A stretch of 64,000 nucleotides of DNA. It comes from Planctomycetota bacterium (GTDB lineage: Bacteria > Planctomycetota > UBA1135 > GCA-002686595). Shown in pieces: positions 1 to 8,682 of the stretch; positions within the stretch are counted from its first letter, which is position 1, and the number at the start of each line of letters is the position of its first letter. The stretch is from contig JAJDEW010000003.1 in assembly GCA_029259595.1 (NCBI GenBank), positions 1-64,000 of the forward strand. The letters run 5' to 3'. A program made the translations under genes and the position numbers. The notes under the pieces were generated by a model. That model was not told the DNA's origin, did not search any database, and saw only the letters and a list, made by a program, of their open reading frames with translations.

Positions 1-1
1 C

Positions 2-355
2 GAAGCCGCGGCCGAACGCACGCCGCTGCTCGCCGCCGAGGGCACGCGCCTGACCGAACGGCTCGCGCTGCCCGGCCTCGACGCCGCCCTGTGCCGCCGC
101 CTCGTCACGGTCGGGATCCTGACGCTGGAAGCTTTGGTGGAGCACACCGGCCCCGGGCTCGCCCGCCGCTTGGGGATCCCCTACCCCGAGCTCCTGGCCC
201 TGTCCTATCACGCGCGGCACTACGACGGCGACGTCCTGCACCCGACGCCCCCGCCGCCCCGGACCGACCGCGACGTTGGCGCCCCGCCGGCCTCGGCGCC
301 CGTGCTGCCCCGCGCTTTCCCCTCGACGACCGACGTCTCCGGACCGTTCGTTTGA
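2..355 (+). CDS. C-terminal part of an unknown protein with a helix-hairpin-helix-like tail (5' end outside window)
   Basis: An open frame enters from the left edge without a start and stops at TGA 353-355. About 50 residues near its start (LPGLDAALCRRL, GILTLEALVEH, LARRLGIPYPELLAL) have the spacing of helix-hairpin-helix or DUF4332-like modules, in which short helices end at a glycine and are followed by a leucine-rich helix. The last ~45 residues are proline and alanine rich and look disordered. Codon use is the same GC-rich pattern as its neighbours. The function cannot be named because the larger part of the gene is outside the window. The helix-hairpin-helix reading is inference from residue pattern only. 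Confidence 0.55.
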   Translation, partial: EAAAERTPLLAAEGTRLTERLALPGLDAALCRRLVTVGILTLEALVEHTGPGLARRLGIPYPELLALSYHARHYDGDVLHPTPPPPRTDRDVGAPPASAPVLPRAFPSTTDVSGPFV

Positions 356-793
356 GGCGGCCACGAATCACCACGACGGGGAGGAGGTTTCCCACGCATC
401 CCTTCTGACCCAAGGCCAGGGCGACACGAGGTCGCGCGCGAGCACTCCGAACTCGCACGCGAAGTCCGATCGATTGGAGCGGACACCGCCTGAAGCCCCC
501 TTCCTCCCGGCCGACCCCCGTTCCGAATCGTTTCGGAACGGGGGTCGGTGCCTGGATGGCCCCCTCCCACCCCCAACGACGGCCCTTTGGCGAAACTGGC
601 CCTCTTCGGTGGTGATGGCGGATCAGCGCTGCGCCGAAAAGGTCTCGGGGATTGCCCGCAACCCCCGATCAGGGCGATGGTCAGGAGATCCCAGGCCCTG
701 CCCCGGTGCGCAGCCCACCCAGGTCCGCTTCCCATAACGACTTCGGGGGAGGGGAGCTTCAGCGAAGCGGATCAGTTCGGTCAGAATGACGTC
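356..793. other. Intergenic region with a long hairpin, no convincing gene
   Basis: About 440 bases between the left-edge gene and the secreted beta-domain protein. Several frames are open across it, as expected at this GC content, but none has a ribosome binding site with a plausible protein. The only structure I see is the perfect hairpin at 511-548. A purine-rich stretch (ggggaggggagc, about 749-760) lies ahead of the next gene and may be part of its leader. Confidence 0.5.
511..548. repeat. Perfect 17-bp inverted repeat (hairpin, possible terminator)
   Basis: The arm ccgacccccgttccgaa at 511-527 is exactly repeated as its reverse complement at 532-548, with a 4-base loop (tcgt). It is GC-rich and very stable. 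It lies about 155 bases after the stop of the left-edge gene and lacks a T-tract, so it could be a factor-assisted terminator, an RNA-stabilising hairpin or a short palindromic repeat element. Confidence 0.7.
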
Positions 794-2842
794 TTGGTTG
801 GTCGGAGAAAGTCCCTGCTCGTCGCGTTGCTCGTCGCCGTCTGTGGTGCCCTGCTCTGGATGGGGCTTGGCTCGAGCGAGCGCGCCAGCGACCCTGCCAT
901 CGATCCCGCCCCGGACTCCATCGGCGTCCTCCGTCCGGACGACCGCCTCTCGACCGCCCCGACCCCAACACCCCTTCTCGAAGAGCCCGCCCGCCTGCCT
1001 CTGGCCGACGCGGCGCGCGACACGGTCGAAGCCGCGGCTCTGGCCCGCATCTCCGGGCGCCTCCTCGAGCACGACGGGACACCGGTCGTCGGGATCCGGG
1101 TGACGCTGCTCGCCTGGCGGAGCGTGTCCTTCTGGCCGACCGTGCTCGAGCTGGGTCGCGTGCCGCCGAGGCCGCTGCGCGAGGTCGACAACGCGCGGAC
1201 GGCGGCGGATGGCAGCTTCGTCCTGGCGGGTGCCGCGCCGCGCGCGTTCCACATGCTCGGCATCGATCTCGGCGGAGCGCGCGGGACGCTGCGGGTCGTC
1301 GACGTCCTGGCGAACGCGGGCGGGACGAGCGTGCTCGGGGACCTGCGGCTCGAGCCCGTGGTCGCGCTCGCGGGTCGTGTCGTCGGCGAGGACGGCCGTC
1401 CGGTGCGGCGGGCGCGCGTGCGCTTCGTCACGCTGCAGGAGATCTTCCTCGAGGCCGGATTGGGGCACGTGCGCGGCGACAGCCTCGTCGTGCCGGAGTG
1501 GGACGAGGGCACCGAGCTGGCCTTCGCGCTTCCGTCCTGGCTCGCGGAATGGGAGGAGCGCCTGCCGCTTTCGACCGCGCGGACCGACGACGAGGGGCGC
1601 TTCCGCCTGTCCGTTCCGGCCGGCGCCGGCTCGCTCGTGATCGACAAGCGTGGGTTCCAGACGCTGCGCTTGCCCGAGGAGACGCACGTCGTCGGCACGC
1701 CGCGGGATGTCGGCGACCTCGTGTTGCCGCGGGGGCGCGAGGTGGCGGGGCGCGTCGTCGACGCGTTCGGGCTGCCGGTCGGCGGAGCGGACGTCTTCGG
1801 TGGCAACCTCCACGGCACCGACGACGCGGAGAGCACCGCGGTCATGGCGCCGGCGGGCAAGACGAACGCGAAGGGCGAGTTCACGATCCAAAACGTCGAT
1901 CCGACCCGACCGGTCGTCGCGGCGGCGCGGCGCTCGCCCCGTTCGCCCTTGAGCCATGCCGAAGCGCCGGCGGGCAGCGCGACGATCGAGGTCGAGCTCG
2001 GGGCGTTGTCGAGCGCGCGCGTGCGGCTGATCCAGGAGGAGGGCGGCCGTGTTCCGAAGCTCGACGGCCTGCGCCTGCGCCTCCTGGCGCTCGCCCTCGG
2101 GGACGCGATGGTCGCGCTCTTGCCCTCGCGCGAGGTCGATTTCGCGTGGCGCCCGGTCGCGGACGGGCTGATCGAGATCTCGGGCGTCGAGGAAGGCGAG
2201 TACACGCTCCTGGTCGAGACCGCGCAGCGCTTCGGGGGCCGGGAGATCGGCGTGAGCGGGAGCGCGGAGGCGGAGGAGATCGTCCTGTTTCCGCGCGGCG
2301 CGCTGGAGCTCAGCGTTGCCGACGGCGTGACCGGCGCGCCGGCTGTCGGCGCGCGGGCCTGGGCGATGTCGGGGGAGAGCGCGCCCTTCCTGCACTCGAC
2401 CGCGGTGACGGATCGCGCGGGCCGGGCCGCGCTCGAGGTGTTCGCGCTCGGCTTCGAGCAGCCCTGGATCGTCGTCGAGCAACCCGGGCGGGCTCCGTTC
2501 CGCACCCGCATCGAGCTCGAACCGTCGCAGCGCCTCGACGTCACCCTGACAGCGGGCGGTGCGCTTCACGTGCGCCTCACGGGCCATGGTGCCACGCCGG
2601 ACGCCTACCAGTTCGAGCTGCGCCCCGCGGAAGGCGAGGCGCAGAACTGGATCGAATCCTTCGATGCCGAGGGGCGGCTCGCGATCGACACGCTGGCGCC
2701 GGGTGGGTACCGCTGGACGGCGCGGCCGCGCGCGTCGCGTCAGAGCATGCGCGAGCTCTTCTCGTTCGGGGCGAGTGGCAAGGTCACGAGCGGGCGCTTG
2801 ACCATCGAAGAAGGCGTCGAGACCGAGCTCACGATCGAGTGA
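794..2842 (+). CDS. Membrane-anchored or secreted protein with repeated carboxypeptidase-regulatory-like beta domains
   Basis: The protein is about 680 residues. A short basic start (VGRRK) is followed by a hydrophobic segment (SLLVALLVAVCGALLWMG), which would be a signal anchor or signal peptide. The rest is a chain of beta-sandwich-like units. Several carry the carboxypeptidase regulatory-like hallmark of a G-x-V/L start, a glycine-rich turn and a later DG-x-F element: ISGRLLEHDGTPVVGIRV then ADGSFVLAG; LAGRVVGEDGRPVRRARV then DEGRFRLSV; VAGRVVDAFGLPVGGADV then AKGEFTIQN. Such domains are usually exported and act in adhesion or as scaffolds. No catalytic motif is visible. The frame is open far upstream. 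I chose TTG 794 because it puts the signal segment at the N-terminus, but the start is uncertain (an ATG near 677 is an alternative). Confidence 0.7.
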   Translation: MVGRRKSLLVALLVAVCGALLWMGLGSSERASDPAIDPAPDSIGVLRPDDRLSTAPTPTPLLEEPARLPLADAARDTVEAAALARISGRLLEHDGTPVVGIRVTLLAWRSVSFWPTVLELGRVPPRPLREVDNARTAADGSFVLAGAAPRAFHMLGIDLGGARGTLRVVDVLANAGGTSVLGDLRLEPVVALAGRVVGEDGRPVRRARVRFVTLQEIFLEAGLGHVRGDSLVVPEWDEGTELAFALPSWLAEWEERLPLSTARTDDEGRFRLSVPAGAGSLVIDKRGFQTLRLPEETHVVGTPRDVGDLVLPRGREVAGRVVDAFGLPVGGADVFGGNLHGTDDAESTAVMAPAGKTNAKGEFTIQNVDPTRPVVAAARRSPRSPLSHAEAPAGSATIEVELGALSSARVRLIQEEGGRVPKLDGLRLRLLALALGDAMVALLPSREVDFAWRPVADGLIEISGVEEGEYTLLVETAQRFGGREIGVSGSAEAEEIVLFPRGALELSVADGVTGAPAVGARAWAMSGESAPFLHSTAVTDRAGRAALEVFALGFEQPWIVVEQPGRAPFRTRIELEPSQRLDVTLTAGGALHVRLTGHGATPDAYQFELRPAEGEAQNWIESFDAEGRLAIDTLAPGGYRWTARPRASRQSMRELFSFGASGKVTSGRLTIEEGVETELTIE

Positions 2843-2899
2843 CACGACTTCTGGCAGATGCGGCTTGATCCACGGGAGGGCCTCGTGGGGAATGAAGGG

Positions 2900-3751
2900 A
2901 TGACCGCACCGGAGCTCGTGATCCACTTCGGCGACAACCTCGACGTCCTGGCCGGTTTCGAAGACGAGAGCTTCGACCTGATCTACATCGATCCGCCCTT
3001 CAACACGGGGCGCACGCAGCGCCGCGACCGGATCAAGGCCGAGGTGGATCAGGGCGGGGATCGGACGGGCTTCGGCGGCCGCCGTTACCGGACGGTCGCG
3101 GTCGATTCGCCGGCCTTCCAGGACCGCTTCGACGACTACCTCGCCTTTCTCGAGCCGCGCTTGACCGAGGCCTGGCGACTGCTGGCACCGACGGGCAGCT
3201 TCTTCCTGCATCTCGACTTCCGCGAGGTGCACTACGCGAAGGTGATGCTCGACGGAATCTTCGGACGACCTTCGTTCCAGAACGAGATCGTCTGGTCGTA
3301 CGACTACGGCGCGCGCAGCAAGAAGCGCTGGTCGCCGAAGCACGACAACCTGCTCTGGTACAGCAAGGACCCGATCGAGTACACATTCCGCTTCGAGGAG
3401 ATCGATCGCATTCCGTACATGGCGCCCGCGCTCGTCGGAGCGGAGAAGGCCGAGCGCGGCAAGACGCCGACCGACGTGTGGTGGAACACGATCGTCAGCC
3501 CGACCGGCAAGGAGAAGACGGGCTACCCGACGCAGAAGCCGCTCGGCGTGCTGGAGCGCATCGTGCGCGTCCATTCGGACCCGGGCGACCGGTTGCTCGA
3601 CTTCTTCGCCGGCAGCGGAACGCTGGGTGAGGCCGCCGTGCGCAACGAGCGCAACGCCGTCCTGGTCGACAACAACCCCGAGGCGATCGCGGTGATGCGC
3701 CAGCGCCTGCGCTTCGCGCAGCCCAAGCTGATCGACGCGCCGCCCGAGTAG
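2900..3751 (+). CDS. Orphan site-specific DNA methyltransferase, beta class (N6-adenine or N4-cytosine)
   Basis: The protein is about 283 residues. Catalytic motif IV (IDPPFNTG) lies in the N-terminal third, and the SAM-binding motif I (FFAGSGTLGEAA) near the C-terminus. This IV-before-I order defines the beta class of amino-methyltransferases. GYPTQKP in the C-terminal part is typical of the type II/III Mod-like group. It would methylate an exocyclic amino group in a specific DNA sequence using S-adenosylmethionine. No restriction endonuclease or specificity subunit is adjacent, so it looks solitary, with a possible regulatory or cell-cycle role. I prefer ATG 2900 because GGGGA at 2887-2891 is correctly spaced and the family usually begins near the first strand (VIHFGDNLDVL). 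ATG 2858 in the same frame is possible. The target sequence cannot be read from the gene. Confidence 0.88.
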   Translation: MTAPELVIHFGDNLDVLAGFEDESFDLIYIDPPFNTGRTQRRDRIKAEVDQGGDRTGFGGRRYRTVAVDSPAFQDRFDDYLAFLEPRLTEAWRLLAPTGSFFLHLDFREVHYAKVMLDGIFGRPSFQNEIVWSYDYGARSKKRWSPKHDNLLWYSKDPIEYTFRFEEIDRIPYMAPALVGAEKAERGKTPTDVWWNTIVSPTGKEKTGYPTQKPLGVLERIVRVHSDPGDRLLDFFAGSGTLGEAAVRNERNAVLVDNNPEAIAVMRQRLRFAQPKLIDAPPE

Positions 3752-3778
3752 CGCGAAGCGTTGCGCGCGCGGGTCCGC

Positions 3779-5503
3779 TCAGTGCCGCGCCAGGTCGAAG
3801 TCCGCGCGTCGGAGGCTGCCATCGATCCAGGCGGCGCAGCGCGCCTCGAAGGCCTCCCAGGCCGCCGCGGACGACGTGCCCGCGGGCACGCGGCGCGCGA
3901 GGACCAGGAAGTGATCGTCGCCGATCGGGTCGCCGGGCGGGACCGGCAGGAAGTCCGGGACGTAGCGGTCCGTGGCGCCGTGGCGGCGCAGCGGAGCTCC
4001 GATCAAGAGGTCGAGGCCCGCGACGAAGCGCTCGCGCGCGCCGCGTTCCCCCAGCACGTCGAGCAGCGGAAAGCCGCTGACGACGGCGGCGCGCAGCACG
4101 TCCGGCTCGTGGGGCAGGAAGAACTCAGGCGGTACGGCACGGTCGTGGCTCGGGGCCCCGAGCTTCTCCTTGGGAGGCCGGATCGTGACCTCGCGCGTGA
4201 CCAACCCGTTGCAGTCGAGCAGGTGACAGTCCGCGTAGTACCCCACCGCACCGATCGTCGCCCGCACGACGGTGATGTCCTCGTCGAACCACCAGGCCAG
4301 CGCGCGCCCGATCGCGCTCCACTTCCAGGCGTTGTTCTTCTGGAAGGCCAGGACCTCGGCCTCGTTCAGGACGCGCGCGCCCTCGCCGGGCTGCGAGCGG
4401 AAGTCGAGACGGGCCTGCCAGGACGCGGGCGCGAACTCGACGCCGAAGGCGGGCAGCATGCCGACGAGCGCCAGCACGGCCGCGCCGAGGGAGAGCGCGA
4501 GCTCGCGCCGGGGCAGGCGACGGATCGCCGCGTCGAGGGCGAGGGCGAACAGGACCGTCGCGAAGGGCCAGGCGGGTACCAGGAAGCGTCCCATCGCCAT
4601 GAAGTCACCGCCGACCAGGACCGAGTAGCAGGCGAAGCCGACGGGAACCGCGAGCGCCGCGAGCGCCACCGCGTCGTGGCGTCGGCGCAGCAGCACCCAA
4701 CCCGCAAGCGGCACGAGCGCCAGCGGGAGCCCGAACGTGACCGCGTGGCTCGCCACGTAGCGCGCGCCGCGCGCGAAGTGCGCGGCGGAGTGACCCGTCT
4801 TCGCGTAGACCGTGTTGGGCCACGGCAGGCCGTAGTAGTTCCAGCGCCAGGACCAGTAGACGCCGAAGACCGCGAGCACGACCAGCGTGCACTTGGCCAG
4901 CCGGATCAAGAGCTGGCGGTCGGGTTGGAGGAAGACGAGTCGCAGCGCGGCCAGCGCGACGAACACGAGCATCCAGGCCGCGCCTTCGGTCCGCACGAGA
5001 AACAGGCCGATCAGGGCGAGCGCCGTCCAACCGTCGACGCGCACCGTCTTCGACAACAGCAAGCGCTCGCCGGCCAGAAACAGGATCAGCGTGTAGAGCA
5101 TCGTCTCGAGCCCGCTCGTCGCGTAGGCGGCGAAGGGCGGATGCAGCACGCACAACAGGCCCGCGCCGAAGACCGCGCCCGTGGACAGGGCGTGCTCGGT
5201 CGTGAGCAACCGCACCAGGCGCCAAAGCAGGACGAGAGCGCACGCGAACGAGACCAGCAGCGACCAGCGCGGCGTGGCGAGGTGCGCGGCCTCGAGCGCG
5301 GCGCACACGAGCATCCACAAGAAGTTGCAGTACCCCTCGACCGGGGGGCTCTCGCCGAGGTTGTAGCGCGCTCCCGCTCCGCGCGCGATGTTGCGCGCAT
5401 AACGAAACGTGATGTAGGCGTCGTCGCATACGAAGGCCAACGCCCGCACCAGGAAGGCATACGGAACGACAAGGCAGACGAAGAGCAAGCGCGTACGAAG
5501 CAT
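3779..5503 (-). CDS. Polytopic membrane glycosyltransferase-like protein (ZomB/AftB-like)
   Basis: The protein has 574 residues. The N-terminal ~380 residues contain about ten hydrophobic segments. The C-terminal ~190 residues are soluble. Near the N-terminus CDDAYITFRYARNIARG followed by EGYCNFLWM matches the Asp-Asp-Ala-Tyr motif shared by the GT-C-type membrane glycosyltransferases annotated as ZomB or AftB-like arabinosyltransferases. In that fold such acidic residues sit in the first external loop and are catalytic. A polyprenyl-phosphate sugar donor and an envelope acceptor would be expected, but the substrate cannot be read. It lies 75 bases downstream of ispG on the same strand, which makes polyprenyl precursors, so co-transcription is plausible. 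It converges on the methyltransferase gene with only 27 bases between stops. Confidence 0.72.
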   Translation of the reverse strand: MLRTRLLFVCLVVPYAFLVRALAFVCDDAYITFRYARNIARGAGARYNLGESPPVEGYCNFLWMLVCAALEAAHLATPRWSLLVSFACALVLLWRLVRLLTTEHALSTGAVFGAGLLCVLHPPFAAYATSGLETMLYTLILFLAGERLLLSKTVRVDGWTALALIGLFLVRTEGAAWMLVFVALAALRLVFLQPDRQLLIRLAKCTLVVLAVFGVYWSWRWNYYGLPWPNTVYAKTGHSAAHFARGARYVASHAVTFGLPLALVPLAGWVLLRRRHDAVALAALAVPVGFACYSVLVGGDFMAMGRFLVPAWPFATVLFALALDAAIRRLPRRELALSLGAAVLALVGMLPAFGVEFAPASWQARLDFRSQPGEGARVLNEAEVLAFQKNNAWKWSAIGRALAWWFDEDITVVRATIGAVGYYADCHLLDCNGLVTREVTIRPPKEKLGAPSHDRAVPPEFFLPHEPDVLRAAVVSGFPLLDVLGERGARERFVAGLDLLIGAPLRRHGATDRYVPDFLPVPPGDPIGDDHFLVLARRVPAGTSSAAAWEAFEARCAAWIDGSLRRADFDLARH

Positions 5504-5578
5504 CCGGACGATCAGCCTCTACGGAATGTCCCGGTTCCGCAACGGTCTCGTCGATTTTCGCGCGGCCGCCTGACCGAC

Positions 5579-6727
5579 TCAGGAGGTGCTCGTGGCCTTC
5601 TTCGCGATCACGTCGTCGAGGGCCGTGCGCAGGCGTCCGAGGATGTCGTCGTACGAGTAAGCCCCCAGCTCCTCCGAGCCCCGCTTCAAGTTGACGAAGT
5701 TCGGGCCGCACCAGAGCCCGAGGTCCGCGTCGTCCGTCTCGCCGGGACCGTTCACGCGGCAGCCCATGACGGCGATCGTGACGTCGTGGTCGGCCGCATA
5801 GCTCGTCATCTCCTTGACCTCGTGCGCCAGGTCGATGAAGCGCTCGTTCTCGACGCGCGAGCACGAGGGGCAGGCGATGATGTTGAGCCCGTCGAAGAAG
5901 TTCGGCGGCACCGAGCGGAAGCGCCCGGCCTCGATGTCGGCCAGGATCTGGCGCCCGACCTCGATCTCGCGGCCCTTGTCGTCGAAGGGCAGCGTGAGCG
6001 AGACGCGGATCGTGTCGCCGATGCCGCGGGACACGAGCTGTTCGAAGGCGATGCGGGTCTTGATGATGCCGTCGGGAGGCAGCCCGGCCTCGGTCACGCC
6101 GAGGTGCAGCGGCACGTCCGGGCGCGCAGCGGCGAAGCGCTGGTTGGCGTCGATGACCAGGCGTGGATCCGAGTCCTTGATCGACACGAGGTAGTCGCGA
6201 AACCCGAGCCCGTCGACGAGCGCACAGTGATCCAGGGCGGACTGCACGATCGCACCCACGTCGTCGCCCGCAAAGCGCTCCTTCAGGACCGGGTCGATCG
6301 AACCGGCGTTGACGCCGATCCGCAGGGCCAGTTCGTGTTCCCGCGCGACGTCGACCAGGAAGGCGACCTTGTCCTCGACGGGCTTGTCTTTCTCGTGGTG
6401 ATGCAGGTGCCCCGGGTTGTAGCGGAGCTTGTCGACCCAGGGCGCCACGTCGGCAGCCAGCCGGTAGTTCTCCTGAAGGTCGACGGACAGGAGCGCCTTC
6501 GTGGCCTTGCGGATCTTGGCCAGGGCGGCGACGTCCGCCTTGCTGTCGATCGCGATCCGCACGAGGTCGGCGCCGGCGTCCTCGAGGATGCGCACCTGGC
6601 GTGTCGTCGCCTCGATGTCGCACGTGCGGGTCGCCGCCATGCTTTGTACGGCGATCGGTGCAGCGCCGCCGATCGCGAGCGCGCGGACACGGATCGTTCT
6701 GCTCTTGCGTTCGGGGATCACGGGCAT
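5579..6727 (-). CDS. ispG: 4-hydroxy-3-methylbut-2-en-1-yl diphosphate synthase (flavodoxin/ferredoxin type)
   Basis: IspG (GcpE) converts methylerythritol cyclodiphosphate to HMBPP, the penultimate step of the MEP isoprenoid pathway, in the cytoplasm with a [4Fe-4S] cluster. The protein is about 382 residues, the usual bacterial length. The N-terminal TIM-barrel part is recognisable ([19 protein letters not shown], then HLGVTEAG). The C-terminal cluster domain has CPSCSR and GCRVNGPGE, giving the three cluster cysteines and the conserved glutamate. I start at ATG 6727, where the mRNA has a GAAGAG Shine-Dalgarno directly upstream. A longer open frame to 6823 would run almost into the divergent oxidoreductase and adds a region unlike the family. 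Confidence 0.95.
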   Translation of the reverse strand: MPVIPERKSRTIRVRALAIGGAAPIAVQSMAATRTCDIEATTRQVRILEDAGADLVRIAIDSKADVAALAKIRKATKALLSVDLQENYRLAADVAPWVDKLRYNPGHLHHHEKDKPVEDKVAFLVDVAREHELALRIGVNAGSIDPVLKERFAGDDVGAIVQSALDHCALVDGLGFRDYLVSIKDSDPRLVIDANQRFAAARPDVPLHLGVTEAGLPPDGIIKTRIAFEQLVSRGIGDTIRVSLTLPFDDKGREIEVGRQILADIEAGRFRSVPPNFFDGLNIIACPSCSRVENERFIDLAHEVKEMTSYAADHDVTIAVMGCRVNGPGETDDADLGLWCGPNFVNLKRGSEELGAYSYDDILGRLRTALDDVIAKKATSTS

Positions 6728-6828
6728 CTCTTCGGCCACGACCGGCGCACATGCTACCGCCGGGATTCCGCCCGTGGCGCTCGCTTCCGGCCGGGATTTG
6801 GTAGCGTACCGCCGCGGAGGCACGGACG

Positions 6829-8112
6829 GTGAAAGCGAAGATACTGATCGTGGGCGGGGGCATCATGGGGACTTCGATCGCGCTGAAGACGGCGCGGCGC
6901 AACGACCCCCTCGGACCGCCTGTCGTCCTCTTCGAGAAGGCCCAGATCGGAGCCGGTTCGTCCGGCCGTTCGGGGGCCATTCTCCGGCAGATCTATGCCG
7001 ACCGCGTGCTCGCCGCGATGGCGCGCGACTCCCTGCGCGAGTACGCCGCCTTCGAAGCCCGCGCCGGGCGTTCGATCGGCTACAAGCGCACCGGCGTCCT
7101 CACGCTGGCGGGTCCGGAGCAGGCCGATCGGATCGAGAAGATCGAAGGCATGGTCGCCGAGCTCTCCGAGATGGGCATCGACATCCAGCTCGCGGACGCC
7201 GCCAAGATGCGTACGCTCGTTCCCGGCATCCAGGTCCGCCCCGGCGCGATCGGGGCCTGGGAACCGGATGGCGGCTTCGTGAACCCCCATCGCACCCTGT
7301 CCGCCTTCGCCTCGCTGGCCCGCCAGTACGGCGCGGTGACCCGGCTCGGCGTCGAGGTGACGGACATCCTCGTCGAAAACGGCCGCGTCGTCGGCGCGCG
7401 CACGACCGAAGGCGACTACGAGGCCGAACGCGTCGTCTTGGTCGCCGGACCCTGGACGCGGCCGATGCTCCAGAAGCTCGGCTGCGACATCCCGATGAAG
7501 GTGCTCGGGCCGCAGAACACGTTCCTGGGCATGCCCGGGGCCGAGCTGTTGATCGAGGAAGAGAGCGGGCAGGAAAGCTACCGCTTCGACCTCGAGGAGG
7601 ACCCCGTCGAAAACGTCGACGGCTCCCACCTGGACGCCCTGGAACTGCGCGGTATGCACCCCGTGATCATCGACCTCGAACACGGCCTCTACTGCCGCTG
7701 CGAACCGACGACCAAGCGCACCCGCCTCGGGTTCATCGACTACGCCCGCGACGCGCCGCTCGCCAAGCCGGAGGACCTCGAGGAGGTCGTGCCGCCCGAG
7801 GTGCGCGCCGAGCTGCGCGCCGGACTGGTCCGCCGGATCCCCGACTACGAAGAGCAGTCCGAGGCCGGCACGATCGCAGGCTGGTACACCCTGACGCCCG
7901 ACGCCCAGGCGGTCATCGGGCCGCTTCCGAGCATCGAGGGCCTGTTCGTCGTCTCGGGCTTCTCGGGGCACGGCTTCAAGCTCGCACCGATGGTCGGCGA
8001 AGGGGTCGCGCAGATGCTCTTCGGGGAGCCGATCAGCGCTTTCGAGCCGGAGTTCTTCGACCCGGCGCGCTTCCAGGAAGTGACCTCCTGGAGCGGCAAC
8101 TTCGGCCTCTGA
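6829..8112 (+). CDS. FAD-dependent oxidoreductase, DAO/sarcosine oxidase-like family
   Basis: The protein has 427 residues and is soluble. An N-terminal dinucleotide-binding Rossmann motif ([14 protein letters not shown]) is followed by [18 protein letters not shown], as in glycine/sarcosine oxidase-type flavoproteins. The C-terminal [17 protein letters not shown] is the conserved second FAD-contacting segment of this family (G-x-SGHG-x-K). It probably oxidises an amine or amino acid, producing an imine and reduced FAD. The substrate cannot be inferred. The GTG start is well supported by GGAGG at 6816-6820, eight bases upstream. It is divergent from ispG with about 100 bases between starts, and converges on fliN. 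Confidence 0.88.
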   Translation: MKAKILIVGGGIMGTSIALKTARRNDPLGPPVVLFEKAQIGAGSSGRSGAILRQIYADRVLAAMARDSLREYAAFEARAGRSIGYKRTGVLTLAGPEQADRIEKIEGMVAELSEMGIDIQLADAAKMRTLVPGIQVRPGAIGAWEPDGGFVNPHRTLSAFASLARQYGAVTRLGVEVTDILVENGRVVGARTTEGDYEAERVVLVAGPWTRPMLQKLGCDIPMKVLGPQNTFLGMPGAELLIEEESGQESYRFDLEEDPVENVDGSHLDALELRGMHPVIIDLEHGLYCRCEPTTKRTRLGFIDYARDAPLAKPEDLEEVVPPEVRAELRAGLVRRIPDYEEQSEAGTIAGWYTLTPDAQAVIGPLPSIEGLFVVSGFSGHGFKLAPMVGEGVAQMLFGEPISAFEPEFFDPARFQEVTSWSGNFGL

Positions 8113-8134
8113 ACGAGACTGGCCTTCTTGATTG

Positions 8135-8156
8135 GGGTTCCCTCGGCTCGGAACCC
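8135..8156. terminator. Hairpin between convergent genes, possible terminator
   Basis: gggttcc (8135-8141) pairs with ggaaccc (8150-8156) across an 8-base loop. It lies 23 bases after the oxidoreductase stop and upstream of the convergent fliN end. It is followed by an A-rich rather than T-rich stretch on the plus strand, so the terminator call is weak. The remaining ~145 bases to fliN show nothing else. Confidence 0.35.
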
Positions 8157-8301
8157 GCAAAAATGCTGCCGGAAAGGCTGCAACCGTCGTTTTCAGAGGC
8201 GGTCTTTCAGGCCTGGGGCCCTCACCGGCTCCGAGCGGCCCGAGCTCGTGTCCCGATCACGACTTGCGAGAGCGGGTGCTCCATTCAAGCGTATCAGTTC
8301 C

Positions 8302-8682
8302 TCAGGTCTCCACGGAGGTGATGCGGACGCCGTAGTTGTCGTCGATCGTCACGATCTCCCCGCGCGCCACGACCTTCCCGTTCACGAGGATGTCGGCGGG
8401 TTGATGGGCCTCGCGATCCAGCTCGACCAACGAGCCGGGGGTCAGCTTGCAGAGGTTGCCGAGCGACATCTTGGTCCGTCCGACCTCGACCGTGATCCGA
8501 ACGGGAACGTCGAAGAGGTGCCCGAGGTTGGCCGGGCCGCCCGCGCCGGTGGCGTCGGCGAGCTCGCCGAGCTGGCTGGTCTGGACCGACACCGCCTCCG
8601 TGGCGGAGTCGATCGCTTGCTCCAGCTCGGTTGTTTCCCCTTCCGTGGCGGTGGGGGTCTCGTTCTCTTCGGATTCGCTCAT
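8302..8682 (-). CDS. fliN: Flagellar motor switch protein FliN
   Basis: The protein has 126 residues. It carries the SpoA/SURF1-like C-terminal domain: GHLFDVPVRITVEVGRTKMSLG, then LTPGSLVELDREAHQPADILVNGKVVARGEIV. These match FliN's conserved PV-x-VE-x-G and LVNG-x-x-x-A-x-GEVV segments. The N-terminal ~45 residues are acidic and Thr/Glu rich. FliN dimers and FliM build the lower C ring that sets rotation direction and gathers export substrates. The start overlaps the fliM stop by four bases (ATGA), showing tight translational coupling. It is the last gene of the minus-strand flagellar run. Confidence 0.95.
   Translation of the reverse strand: MSESEENETPTATEGETTELEQAIDSATEAVSVQTSQLGELADATGAGGPANLGHLFDVPVRITVEVGRTKMSLGNLCKLTPGSLVELDREAHQPADILVNGKVVARGEIVTIDDNYGVRITSVET

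Noticed and set aside
548-793. N-terminal extension of the beta-domain protein to ATG 548
   Set aside because: The extra ~80 residues are Pro/Arg low-complexity, start inside the hairpin and would bury the signal segment.
3761-6832. Very long open frame on the plus strand
   Set aside because: It is antisense to the glycosyltransferase and ispG, is Arg/Glu/Gln rich without any domain, and is a shadow produced by high GC content.
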